DNA from: Candidatus Promineifilum breve
Lineage (GTDB): Bacteria; Chloroflexota; Anaerolineae; Promineifilales; Promineifilaceae
Assembly (NCBI RefSeq): GCF_900066015.1
Contig: NZ_LN890655.1
Span: forward strand, 868,001 to 932,000
Length of the DNA: 64,000 nt
Direction: 5' to 3'
Shown: positions 7,120-15,382 of the stretch, in pieces
How the letters are laid out: each line of letters begins with the position of its first letter
Numbering within the stretch: position 1 is the stretch's first letter
Program-made: the position numbers and the translations under genes
The notes under the pieces: generated by a model
The model's database searches: none
What the model was told of the DNA's origin: nothing
What the model saw: the letters and a program-made list of their open reading frames with translations, nothing else

Positions 7120-7611
7120 TCACTCCAGATAGGACGGCACGCTGACGGGGACGGCGGCCGATGATTTGATCTCGCTCAGGACGAGACTGGTGCGGATTTT
7201 GTCCATGCCGCGCACAGGCGTGAGGCGGTAGAGGATGAATTGCTCCAGATGCTTGCGGTTGTGGACGACGACCTTGAGGAGATAATCGAACTCGCCGGTC
7301 AGGTGGTGGCACTCCAGCACCTCGGCCATGGCCTGCACCTCGCGCCGGAAGTTGGCCACGGCGTCGGGTTCGTGCCGCTGCAGCGTCACCTGCACGAAGC
7401 AGAGCATGTCGAAGCCCAGCGCCTCGCGGTCGACCTGGGCCACGTAGCCGGTGATGATGCCCGCCTCTTCCAGCCGGCGCAGGCGCTTGTGCAGGCCGGT
7501 GGCCGACAGATCGACGCGACGCGCCAGTTCGGCGTTGCTCAGCCGGGCGTCTTCTTGCAGGTCACGCAGCAGGGTGCGGTCTAATTCGTCGAGAACAACC
7601 ATATTCGTCAT
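7120..7611 (-). CDS. Lrp/AsnC family transcriptional regulator
   Basis: 163 residues. N-terminal winged helix-turn-helix (LDELDRTLLRDLQEDARLSN, then ATGLHKRLRRLEEAGII) and C-terminal RAM ligand-binding domain with the HHLTGEFDYLLKVVV strand. Such regulators form octamers that sense amino acids. It probably controls the aminotransferase it is linked to, and perhaps hppD/hmgA beyond. A 7-bp inverted repeat upstream (7666-7693) may be its own operator. The start could also be the internal ATG three codons later. Confidence 0.92.
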   Translation of the reverse strand: MTNMVVLDELDRTLLRDLQEDARLSNAELARRVDLSATGLHKRLRRLEEAGIITGYVAQVDREALGFDMLCFVQVTLQRHEPDAVANFRREVQAMAEVLECHHLTGEFDYLLKVVVHNRKHLEQFILYRLTPVRGMDKIRTSLVLSEIKSSAAVPVSVPSYLE

Positions 7612-7665
7612 GGGTAAGCCTGTTGTTTTGAATCTACACGTATCATAGGTTACTTCTGCTTGTAA

Positions 7666-7693
7666 ATCAACCTATTTTATTGATTTGGTTGAT
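7666..7693. promoter_or_regulatory. Inverted repeat, candidate Lrp-type operator
   Basis: ATCAACC (7666-7672) and GGTTGAT (7687-7693) form a perfect 7-bp inverted repeat with an A+T-rich 14-bp spacer, in the A+T-rich 229-bp gap upstream of the Lrp-like gene. Size and composition suit an autoregulatory site; binding is inferred. Confidence 0.4.
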
Positions 7694-7840
7694 ATTCAAT
7701 CCATAAATGCCCAAAGTAGAGTTGAATGTAAATGAGGTGTAACGCGAGGCGTCATCGTGCATTGACATTATGTTAAGTTTTGCACATTAACGGTCAATTC
7801 ATTCTATTTGTAATACATTCCGCTATACTGGATATTGCTT

Positions 7841-9388
7841 ATGCGCCATCTACCGTTTCTCTTTCTCGTAACGTTATTACTCTTGATCGGCTGTGGGGAG
7901 CGCGGCGATGCGTCGCCGACACCCTTCCCGACGACCGGGGCCGCCACGACGCCGGTCGGTGCCAGGCCGGTGACGCTCACCATAACCGAGTTGATGGCCG
8001 CGCCCGGTCTCTATCAGGACGCGGTCGTCCAACTGACGGGCCGGCTGCGCAAACAACCGTTGGTCGTTTGTGACAGTGACCTCCACGCCTCGCCGGCCGG
8101 TTGGGGATTGGCCGAGGAAGGCGTATTGGCCCTGGCCGGCGGCTATGAGGAGCAGGTGCGCTCGCTGCTGCCCGGCGACTTGCAGATGAACATCGAGGGG
8201 CGCTGGCGGCGCTGGAGCGGTCTGGTCGGCTGCGGCAAGCAGGCCCAGCAGCAAGAGGTCTGGTACGTCGAGGTCAGCCGCATCCTGTCGCCCAGCCCAT
8301 TGACCCAGGTGACGCTGACGCCGGGCGGGGAGATCGCCATCTCGGCCGTCACCGCCGTGTCCACCGAGGCCAGCCTCACCACCCCGGAAGGTGTCATCGA
8401 GACGCCCGGCGTGGATGAAGCGACGCCCGAACTGCCCGACGTGACCGTGCCGCCGCAAGAGTACCCCGGCGATGGCGAGTCCCCTACGCCCGGCGGTATC
8501 CTGCCCACGCCCTCGTTGCCGGGCGGGCAAACCCCCACCTTTGGCCCAACGCCGGGGCCGGGGACGACGATGCCCCAGGCGACGACCGCGGCCACCACCG
8601 GCACACCGCCCGCCGGCACAGTGACCGGCACAGTGACCATCACACCACCGGCCGGCTCGCCCACGCCGACCGTCACCGGCACGCCGCCCACGCCCACCGC
8701 CACCGCGACCGGCGGCGCGCCGGGGCAAGTCGTGTCCAAGGGCAATCTGCTCGATGAGTTGCCGGGCGATTTTCTCGTGTCCAATCTGGCCGCGGGCAAA
8801 ATCGACAGTTGGGAACTGGATATTTTTGAGGATGAAGCCATCCGCCTGCAAGTCATCGCGCCCCCGCCGGCCGATATCATCGTATCGATCTTGCTGGATG
8901 GCGAGAAGATCGTGGATCGGCAGAACATCTCGCCGGCCGGGTCGGCCGAGGTCATCAACGACCCGACGATACCCGGCGAGGGTCTCTACGAGGTTCAGGT
9001 ATCGGTGAACGGTGGGGCAGCCACGGATTACGCCGTCGCCGTCTATACCGATCCCGAATTCCCCGTCGTCCTGCCCGGCATCCTCATCTCCGGCACGCCG
9101 CGTAGCGCCGTGCAACAGGCGGAGATGGCCTGGCATTACTGGTTCTTCGTCGGCAATTCGGGTGACGATATCAGGGTGCGGATTATGCCTTCCGGTAACG
9201 GCGACCCGGCCTTATATCTCTATGGTCCGGATGGCGTAGAAATCGATGAAGGCTGGGCCGATGAAAACGAAGCGGGCGAAGAGGAAATCATGGAGATAAC
9301 TTTGCCCGCCACCGGTTTCTTTTCCGTGGGGATCGACGAAATAGACGGCAACGCGTTCACCTACGATCTGGAATTTACGCTGCAATAG
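7841..9388 (+). CDS. Lipoprotein with Thr/Pro linker and PPC-like domains
   Basis: 515 residues. A signal peptide with lipobox LIGC (cysteine about residue 20) indicates an exported lipid-anchored protein. An N-terminal globular part (ELMAAPGLYQDAVVQLTGRL, OB-like by eye) is followed by a Thr/Pro/Gly-rich linker (about 190-290) and two C-terminal beta domains resembling bacterial pre-peptidase C-terminal (PPC) folds. I choose ATG 7841 over the TTG two codons upstream. No enzyme motif is visible; a surface structural or adhesion role is possible. Confidence 0.75.
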   Translation: MRHLPFLFLVTLLLLIGCGERGDASPTPFPTTGAATTPVGARPVTLTITELMAAPGLYQDAVVQLTGRLRKQPLVVCDSDLHASPAGWGLAEEGVLALAGGYEEQVRSLLPGDLQMNIEGRWRRWSGLVGCGKQAQQQEVWYVEVSRILSPSPLTQVTLTPGGEIAISAVTAVSTEASLTTPEGVIETPGVDEATPELPDVTVPPQEYPGDGESPTPGGILPTPSLPGGQTPTFGPTPGPGTTMPQATTAATTGTPPAGTVTGTVTITPPAGSPTPTVTGTPPTPTATATGGAPGQVVSKGNLLDELPGDFLVSNLAAGKIDSWELDIFEDEAIRLQVIAPPPADIIVSILLDGEKIVDRQNISPAGSAEVINDPTIPGEGLYEVQVSVNGGAATDYAVAVYTDPEFPVVLPGILISGTPRSAVQQAEMAWHYWFFVGNSGDDIRVRIMPSGNGDPALYLYGPDGVEIDEGWADENEAGEEEIMEITLPATGFFSVGIDEIDGNAFTYDLEFTLQ

Positions 9389-9483
9389 CCCTGGGCGCGC
9401 GGCGTGACCGGCCGCGTCACCCGCCCGACCAATTGCCCCCTCTCTAACCCTTCTCATAGGGTGGCGTGTTATTCTTGCCGCAT

Positions 9484-10116
9484 ATGGACGAACCCATCCC
9501 TCTCATCGTCCTGGCGGATGATCCGTTGGCGCGGGCCGGTCTGGCGGCGCTGCTGGCCCACCTGCCCGGCGTGGCGGTTGTGGCCCAGGCCGCCACGGAA
9601 CAACTGGGCGATGCCGCCGCCGGAGCAATGGACGTGACGGCGGCGCTCATCGTCTGGGACGTGGGCAGTGGCCGGGAGTGGCTATTGGCCCGCGAACCGG
9701 ACGAGAGCCTGGCCGGCGGCATCCCCGTGCTGGCCCTGGCCGCCGACGAGGACGCGGCCCGCTTCGCCTGGCGCGCCGGGTGTCGCGCTGTCTTGCTGCG
9801 CGACGCCAACGAGGAACGGCTGACGGCGGCCCTGGTGGCCGTGGCCGCCGGTTTGGTGGTCATCTCCCCATCACTGATCGGCGTGTTGGCCCGCGAGGAC
9901 GCGGCCGAGAGCGCCGCCATCGACCTGACCCCGCGTGAGGTGGAAGTGCTGTCGCTGCTGGCCGAGGGCTTGACCAACAAGGCCATCGCCCACCGCCTGA
10001 CCATCAGCGAGCATACCGTCAAGTTCCACGTCAACGCCATCATGGGCAAGCTCGACGCCCAAAGCCGCACCGACGCCGTAGTCCGGGCCACGCGGCAGGG
10101 CCTCATCGCCCTGTAG
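9484..10116 (+). CDS. LuxR/NarL-type response regulator
   Basis: 210 residues. An N-terminal receiver-like domain (PLIVLADDPLARAGLAALL) with the acidic pair DD and a candidate phosphoacceptor in ALIVWDVGSG is followed by a LuxR-type helix-turn-helix at the C-terminus (LTPREVEVLSLLAEGLTNKA, then SEHTVKFHVNAIMGKL). The receiver is compressed and lacks a clear conserved Lys, so phosphorylation is uncertain. No kinase gene is adjacent. ATG 9484 is preferred to an upstream in-frame ATG because the latter overlaps a TATTCT promoter-like hexamer. Confidence 0.85.
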   Translation: MDEPIPLIVLADDPLARAGLAALLAHLPGVAVVAQAATEQLGDAAAGAMDVTAALIVWDVGSGREWLLAREPDESLAGGIPVLALAADEDAARFAWRAGCRAVLLRDANEERLTAALVAVAAGLVVISPSLIGVLAREDAAESAAIDLTPREVEVLSLLAEGLTNKAIAHRLTISEHTVKFHVNAIMGKLDAQSRTDAVVRATRQGLIAL

Positions 10117-10213
10117 ACCTGCCCGTTCTTCCGGGTGGCCGCCCCGCCGTTTGGGTGATTCGTGGTTGGTCGGCGTCTAGTATGCTACTGGTCAATTGAT
10201 CGGATTAGTTTTA

Positions 10214-10245
10214 GAAACCGAGTTTTCAGGAAAAAACTCAGTTTC
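10214..10245. repeat. Hairpin of GAAACYGAGTTTT arms
   Basis: GAAACCGAGTTTT (10214-10226) pairs with AAAACTCAGTTTC (10233-10245, one mismatch). It lies 18-49 bp upstream of the HtrA-like gene and could influence its expression or terminate readthrough from the regulator. Confidence 0.7.
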
Positions 10246-10262
10246 AAACCAGGAGAAGACCA

Positions 10263-11159
10263 ATGACATCAGCGATACAAGAACTTTCCAATGGCCTGGC
10301 CGCGGCCGTGACCGTTGCGGGGCCATCGGTCGTGCGCGTCGAGGGGCGGCGGCGCTCGGCGGCCAGCGGCATCGTCTGGTCGGCCGACGGGCTGATCGCC
10401 ACCGCCAACCACGTGCTCCATCACGATGAGAACATCCAGGTGGCCGCGGCCGACGGCCAATCCGTGCCGGCCACGCTGGTCGGCCGTGATCCATCGACCG
10501 ATCTGGCCCTGTTGCAAATCGCATCCACCGGCCTCACCCCGCTGGAACAGGCCGAGGAAGCGGAGATGGGCGTCGGCCACATCGTGCTGGCTCTGGGCCG
10601 GCCGGGGCGCAGCGTGCAGGCCACGCTGGGCGTCGTCAGCGCGCTGGGCGAGGGCTGGCGCACACCGATGGGCGGGCAGATCGACCGCTATCTGCAAACA
10701 GATGTGATCATGTACCCCGGCTTTTCCGGCGGGCCGCTGGTGGGGGCCAATGGCCGGCTGCTGGGGCTGAATACGTCCGGGCTGGGCCAGGGGGTCAGTC
10801 TGGCTATCCCCACGGCCACCATCGGGCGGGTCATCGACGCCTTGCGCGCCCACGGCCGGGTGCGGCGCGGCTATCTGGGCGTCAGCACGCAGCGCGTCCG
10901 CCTGCCGGAAGAGACGGCGGCGGCGCTGGGGCAGAAGGCGGGTCTGCTCATCATCTCCGTCGAATCCGGCAGCCCGGCGGCCGAGGGCGGGCTATCCATG
11001 GGTGACACCATCGTGACCCTGGGCGGCCGGGCCGTCTCCCGGCACGAGGATTTGCTGGCGGCCCTCACCGGAGACGTGGTGGGGCAGAAGGAAGTGTTGA
11101 GCATTCTGCGCGGCGGCCAGATTCAGGAAATGACAATCAAGATCGGCGAGCGCGAATAA
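10263..11159 (+). CDS. HtrA-like serine protease with PDZ domain, no export signal
   Basis: 298 residues. Trypsin-like S1C catalytic domain with His50 (ATANHVLHH), Asp80 (PSTDLALLQ) and Ser155 (YPGFSGGPLVG), then a PDZ domain (RRGYLGVSTQRV onward, about 200-295). DegP/HtrA relatives normally have a signal peptide or membrane anchor; this one starts directly with a soluble helix, so it is predicted cytoplasmic. AGGAG stands 7 nt before ATG. A strong terminator follows. Confidence 0.9.
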   Translation: MTSAIQELSNGLAAAVTVAGPSVVRVEGRRRSAASGIVWSADGLIATANHVLHHDENIQVAAADGQSVPATLVGRDPSTDLALLQIASTGLTPLEQAEEAEMGVGHIVLALGRPGRSVQATLGVVSALGEGWRTPMGGQIDRYLQTDVIMYPGFSGGPLVGANGRLLGLNTSGLGQGVSLAIPTATIGRVIDALRAHGRVRRGYLGVSTQRVRLPEETAAALGQKAGLLIISVESGSPAAEGGLSMGDTIVTLGGRAVSRHEDLLAALTGDVVGQKEVLSILRGGQIQEMTIKIGERE

Positions 11160-11190
11160 GCGGCTGACAGGCAAACCAACCTAAAACGAA

Positions 11191-11228
11191 ACGGGGCCAC
11201 GGCGATGATGCCGTGGCCCCGTTTTTTG
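11191..11228 (+). terminator. Rho-independent terminator after the HtrA-like gene
   Basis: A 13-bp perfect stem (11191-11203 with 11210-11222, ACGGGGCCACGGC and complement) with a GATGAT loop is followed by a T-run at 11222-11227. Confidence 0.93.
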
Positions 11229-11280
11229 TTCGTAAAACCCGGCGGGTTCACGGTTTTTGACCAATTAATTCGGAGCCCCG

Positions 11281-11338
11281 TGTAGGTGGAACTTCCAGTT
11301 CCACCCGCTAGGGGAAGTGGAGCTGGAAGCTCCACCTA
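11281..11338. repeat. Imperfect palindrome of GTAGGTGGAACTTCCAG-type arms
   Basis: The left arm GTAGGTGGAACTTCCAGTT (from about 11282) and the right arm, which ends in CTCCACCTAC, are near-complementary around a 12-nt centre. It lies between two convergent genes in a 240-bp gap that otherwise holds only the terminator and the next hairpin. Confidence 0.8.
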
Positions 11339-11351
11339 CGAGCCTATATGC

Positions 11352-11379
11352 GGGTTCATTTGTCAAAACAAATGAACCC
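11352..11379. repeat. Perfect 12-bp hairpin
   Basis: GGGTTCATTTGT (11352-11363), loop CAAA, ACAAATGAACCC (11368-11379). It lies 20 bp beyond the stop of the leftward REC-GAF-PAS gene and may serve as its terminator, although no T-run is evident on that strand. Confidence 0.85.
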
Positions 11380-11399
11380 AGCACTACGAACAACGAGAT

Positions 11400-12638
11400 T
11401 TAACTGATGTCACGCAAGGTAATGAAGCGGCTGCCGCCCTCCACCAGCGTCACGCGGGCGCGGTAGAAGTGGCCGTTGGATAGGGGCATGTCTTGCTCGA
11501 CGCGGGCTTCGCCGTCCTGGCTGCTTGGCTCGGAAACCATGCGCACCAACCCCACGTGGTTGATCAGGTCCATGATCGGCCGGCCGATGACGTTATCGTC
11601 CGGCAGGGCGAAGAGCGCGCGGGCCGCGGCGTTCGACACCAACATGCGAAAGTCCTCATCGACGACCAGAACCGCATCGTCGATCTGCTCCACGACTTCG
11701 CTCAGTACGGTGCGCTCGCGGGCCATGGTGTGGTACATATTGGCATTGTTGATGGCGATTGTCGCATAGCCGCCCAGGGCCGAGAGCGCCCGCGTGTCGT
11801 TGCTGTCGAAGGACGAATCCTTGATCTGGTTGGTGACACCGAGCACGCCGATGGGCTTGTTTTGCAGGATGAGCGGTACGTAGATAAGCGACTTGACCAG
11901 CAGCGCCGTGTGGGTGCGCTTCAATTGCGAATCGGCCCCGATGGCGATGGCCCGTTTCGTCTGCAACACCCGCCCGGCCAGACTATCGGTGACGCGCTTG
12001 CGCATCGACCGCGCCTTGGAATCCATATTCTTGGAGGCGCGGATGTATAGCTCGCCGCGATCCTCGTCGAGCAGCATCAGCGAGCCTTCCTCGGCCCCCA
12101 CGACGTAGACGGCCGCCTCGACCACGCGCTGCAAGACCTCTTCCAGATCGAGCGAGGAGGAGACCGATTTGCCCACGCCATAGAGGACGTTTAGCTCCTG
12201 CGCCCGGCGCTGCAATTGGGAGTTGCTCTCCATCAATTGCTCAACGAGTTGGTCGCGCTCTTTTTGCAGCCGGCTCTCGCGCAGGGCCTTGTCGATGGAC
12301 GCGCTCAGCTCGTCGGCGTCGATGGGCTTGATAATGTAATCCTTGATGCCCAGGCGGAAGGCGCGCACGGCCGTATCCTCCGAACCTTCGCCGGTGACGA
12401 GGATGGCCGGGATGTCGATATTCCGCTCGCGCAGCTTCTGGAGGACTTGCAGGCCGGTGAGGCCGGGCATCTGCTGGTCGGTGATCATCAGGTCCGGCTC
12501 TTTGGCGATAGCCAACTCCAGCCCCATCATGCCGTCGGAAGCCGCCAGGACTTCAAAGCCCTTGGGCCGGAGGATATTCTCGACCAGGAAGTCCCGAATC
12601 TCAGGGGAATCGTCAATAACCAATACGCGTTCGTACAT
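11400..12638 (-). CDS. Response regulator with REC, GAF and PAS domains
   Basis: 412 residues. REC domain at 1-120 (VLVIDDSPEIRDFL; phosphoacceptor Asp in LMITDQQMPGLTG; Lys in DYIIKPIDADEL), a coiled-coil linker, a GAF domain at about 150-300 (LNVLYGVGKSVSSSLDLEEV onward) and a PAS domain at about 305-412 (VVEQIDDAVLVVDEDFRML). There is no DNA-binding or kinase output, so it probably acts through protein contacts, cyclic-nucleotide or redox sensing. ATG 12638 matches the canonical REC start; the longer open frame upstream overlaps the divergent gene's promoter region. Confidence 0.9.
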   Translation of the reverse strand: MYERVLVIDDSPEIRDFLVENILRPKGFEVLAASDGMMGLELAIAKEPDLMITDQQMPGLTGLQVLQKLRERNIDIPAILVTGEGSEDTAVRAFRLGIKDYIIKPIDADELSASIDKALRESRLQKERDQLVEQLMESNSQLQRRAQELNVLYGVGKSVSSSLDLEEVLQRVVEAAVYVVGAEEGSLMLLDEDRGELYIRASKNMDSKARSMRKRVTDSLAGRVLQTKRAIAIGADSQLKRTHTALLVKSLIYVPLILQNKPIGVLGVTNQIKDSSFDSNDTRALSALGGYATIAINNANMYHTMARERTVLSEVVEQIDDAVLVVDEDFRMLVSNAAARALFALPDDNVIGRPIMDLINHVGLVRMVSEPSSQDGEARVEQDMPLSNGHFYRARVTLVEGGSRFITLRDIS

Positions 12639-12765
12639 AGCGTGTTGCCGCCGCTCGACTGCGAGTCTCGGAGAGCGCTCTAATATTACTACTCGGATAA
12701 AGGAGACGCAACTGCCACACCTTTCACTTGTCGGCGCTTTCGGTCTGATATAGCATGAATCCGCC

Positions 12766-14673
12766 ATGCGCGATACACGGTTACCACTCATCAACAGCGG
12801 CCGGGTCGGGCGCTGCCGTCTGCTCCTCTGTCTTGGCGCGTTGTTCCTCTGCCTCGGGGCGGGGATCGGCTGCCGGCCCCAGGACGAAGCGGCTCTCCCG
12901 GCCGACGGCACACCACGGGCCACGCCCAGCAGCGTCCAGGCCATCGTCACCCGTATCGTGCAACAGATCACCGTCGTCACTCGCACCCCCGACCCGGCCG
13001 CCGCGGTGGCCGAGGAGCAGCCGCCGGTCGAACTGGACTTGAGCCTCAGCGGTCGGCTGCCCAATCTCGATCCCGGTCTGGCTGAGACCCAGGCCCAGCT
13101 CGATCTGACCCAGAATCTGTTCGCCGGGCTAACCAATTACAACCCCGACACCGCGGCCATCGAGCCGGAACTGGCGACGACCTGGTCGGTGGGTAGCGAC
13201 GGCCGCACCTGGACGTTTAACCTGCGCGATGACGTATTCTGGGTGCGCCCGCAAAGCCCACGGCCGGGCAGCGAAGACTTGTGGTCGGCCGAGGTGGTGC
13301 GCCCGGTGGTGGCCGATGACGTGGTGTTCGCCGTGCAGCGCCTGTGCGGTCGCGAGGTGGAGACGCCGCTGACCTTCTCCCTGTTCATCATCGACGGCTG
13401 CGAGGCGGTCTTCACCACGCTTGAACCGACGGCGGCCGATCTGGCGGCCATCGGCATCCGCGCCGTGGATGCCACCACCCTGGAGATTCGGTTGACGCAG
13501 CCGGCGGGCTACTTCCTCACCATCACCAGCATGGCCCTGTTCCAGCCCGTGCCGCGCGACCTCGTGACGGAGATGGGCGACGAATGGCTGGACGCGGCCG
13601 GCGAATATAGCACCGGCTGGCAGACGCCCGACAATCTGGTGACATCCGGGCCATACCTGCCCATCCCGACGGAGTTCACGTCGCAGCGCGTTGTCCTGCA
13701 TCATAATCCATTGTGGCCGCTGGATCGGCCGGGCAACGTCGATGTGGTCAACCTCACCTTTCTCGATGATGAGATGGACGCCTATGATCTGTGGCAGGAT
13801 CGGGCGCTCGACATCGCGCCGCTGCCCCTGACGGAGCGCGAAGCGTTTTTAGAGCGGTCGCCCACCAAGGCGCAAGTGATCCCGGATTTGATCCTCTTTT
13901 ACCTCAGCTTTGATTTCGGCAGCCAGGTTTTTCGCGAGCCGGAAATACGCCGCGCCTTCAGCGCGGCCATCGACCGCGAGCGGCTGATCGCCGAATTACA
14001 TGACGGGCGGGGCATTCCCATGCGCCACGCCTCATCGCCCGGTGTCGTCGCCGCCATCCCGTTCGGCGAGGTGGGCGTCGGCTATAGCCCCGACTACGCC
14101 CGGCAACAATTGGCCGCCAGCACCGTCCGCACTTGCCCGCTGCTGCCGCCCATCATCTTGCGCGTCAGTTCGGCCGACCTGTCGCTGCGCCAGGCCGAAC
14201 TGATCCGCGATATGTGGGTCGAGGAACTGGGTTGCCTCACGGAGAGCATCAGTATCGAACAGGTGCAATTCGGCGAACTGCTGGCGTCCACCCGCCAGGA
14301 TGCCACCGGCCGGCCGGACAGTTGGGAGTTGGCCTGGTCGCCCACTCTGCCCGATGCTCACAACATGCTCAACGATCTGCTCCATTGCCGCGACAGCGAA
14401 AACCGCCAGAATCGGCCATGTGACGATACCGACGCCTCGCTGAGCCGCGCCGGCGCGCTGATCGATCCGGCCGAGCGCGCCGCCCTCTATCGCCAGGCGG
14501 AATCCCAATTCTTCAACGAGAGCGGCACGTTTCCGATCATTCCTCTCTACATTCGCACCAGCGAAATCGTCCTTCAGGAGTGGATTACGTTCACGCCGGT
14601 CGTGTCCGGCGGCCAGCAATGGGATCGCATCCTGCTGCAAGCCGAACTCAAGGAACTGGAGAAGAGCCGTTAG
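12766..14673 (+). CDS. ABC transporter substrate-binding lipoprotein, family 5
   Basis: 635 residues. Signal peptide with lipobox GIGC (about residue 36) and a Ser/Pro-containing linker, then the SBP_bac_5 domain: EPELATTWSVGSDGRTWTF, RDDVFWVRP, ADDVVFAVQRLC, AGYFLTITSMALFQPVP and FDFGSQVFREPEIRRAFSAA. It would bind oligopeptides or related solutes outside the membrane. No permease or ATPase genes are adjacent, so it is an orphan binding protein here. It ends 1 nt before rsmG, suggesting cotranscription. Confidence 0.92.
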   Translation: MRDTRLPLINSGRVGRCRLLLCLGALFLCLGAGIGCRPQDEAALPADGTPRATPSSVQAIVTRIVQQITVVTRTPDPAAAVAEEQPPVELDLSLSGRLPNLDPGLAETQAQLDLTQNLFAGLTNYNPDTAAIEPELATTWSVGSDGRTWTFNLRDDVFWVRPQSPRPGSEDLWSAEVVRPVVADDVVFAVQRLCGREVETPLTFSLFIIDGCEAVFTTLEPTAADLAAIGIRAVDATTLEIRLTQPAGYFLTITSMALFQPVPRDLVTEMGDEWLDAAGEYSTGWQTPDNLVTSGPYLPIPTEFTSQRVVLHHNPLWPLDRPGNVDVVNLTFLDDEMDAYDLWQDRALDIAPLPLTEREAFLERSPTKAQVIPDLILFYLSFDFGSQVFREPEIRRAFSAAIDRERLIAELHDGRGIPMRHASSPGVVAAIPFGEVGVGYSPDYARQQLAASTVRTCPLLPPIILRVSSADLSLRQAELIRDMWVEELGCLTESISIEQVQFGELLASTRQDATGRPDSWELAWSPTLPDAHNMLNDLLHCRDSENRQNRPCDDTDASLSRAGALIDPAERAALYRQAESQFFNESGTFPIIPLYIRTSEIVLQEWITFTPVVSGGQQWDRILLQAELKELEKSR

Positions 14674-14674
14674 C

Positions 14675-15382
14675 ATGGAACAGTTAGCCGCGTGGGCTTC
14701 TGCTTTTGGTTTGTCACTGGACGCCAACCAGTTGGCGCAGTTCGCGGCCTATGAAGCACTGCTGTTGGCGTGGAACGAACGCATCTCCTTGACGGCCATC
14801 CGCGTCGGCCACGAGATTCGCATTCGCCACTTCCTGGACGCGCTGACCTGCGCCACCGTGACCGGCCCCCTCGACGGCCGCGCGCTCGTCGACGTGGGCA
14901 GCGGCGCGGGCTTCCCCGGCCTGCCGCTGAAGATCCTCTACCCCGATCTGCGGCTGACGCTGGTGGACAGCGTCGCCAAGAAGGCGCGCTTTCTGGAGCT
15001 GGTGGCCGGGGAGTTGGGGCTGCGCGACGTGACCGTGCTGGCCGAGCGCGCCGAGACGCTGGGGCAGGACGCCGCCTTTCGCGAACAGTTCGATTGGGCC
15101 ACCGGCCGGGCCGTGGCCGAGTTGCGCGTATTGGCCGAGCTGCTGCTGCCGCTGTGCCGGGTGGGCGGCCACGTGCTGGCCCAGAAAGGGGACAGCGCCC
15201 CGGCCGAAGTCGCCGCCGCCGGGCCGGCCATCGCCGCGTTGGGCGGCGGCCCGGCCACTGTCTCGACCATCCGGTTGCCGGAGACGGACAAAGCCCACTA
15301 CCTGGTGCTCATCCCCAAGATCGTGCCGACGGCTGGGCGTTATCCGCGCCGCGCCGGAATGCCCGCCAAGCGCCCGCTCTAG
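14675..15382 (+). CDS. rsmG: 16S rRNA (guanine527-N7)-methyltransferase RsmG
   Basis: 235 residues. It methylates G527 of 16S rRNA using S-adenosylmethionine. The GidB signature is clear: NERISLTAIRVGHEIRIRHF, the SAM loop LVDVGSGAGFPGLPLKI (about 72-88), and RAVAELRVLAELLLPL. ATG 14675 follows the preceding stop by a single base. The stop overlaps the recF stop on the other strand by 4 nt, so the two genes are tail-to-tail with no room for a separate terminator. Confidence 0.95.
   Translation: MEQLAAWASAFGLSLDANQLAQFAAYEALLLAWNERISLTAIRVGHEIRIRHFLDALTCATVTGPLDGRALVDVGSGAGFPGLPLKILYPDLRLTLVDSVAKKARFLELVAGELGLRDVTVLAERAETLGQDAAFREQFDWATGRAVAELRVLAELLLPLCRVGGHVLAQKGDSAPAEVAAAGPAIAALGGGPATVSTIRLPETDKAHYLVLIPKIVPTAGRYPRRAGMPAKRPL

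Noticed and set aside
11400-13136. 578-residue form of the REC-GAF-PAS regulator
   Set aside because: The upstream extension overlaps the divergent substrate-binding protein gene and is not REC-like; ATG 12638 is the canonical start.
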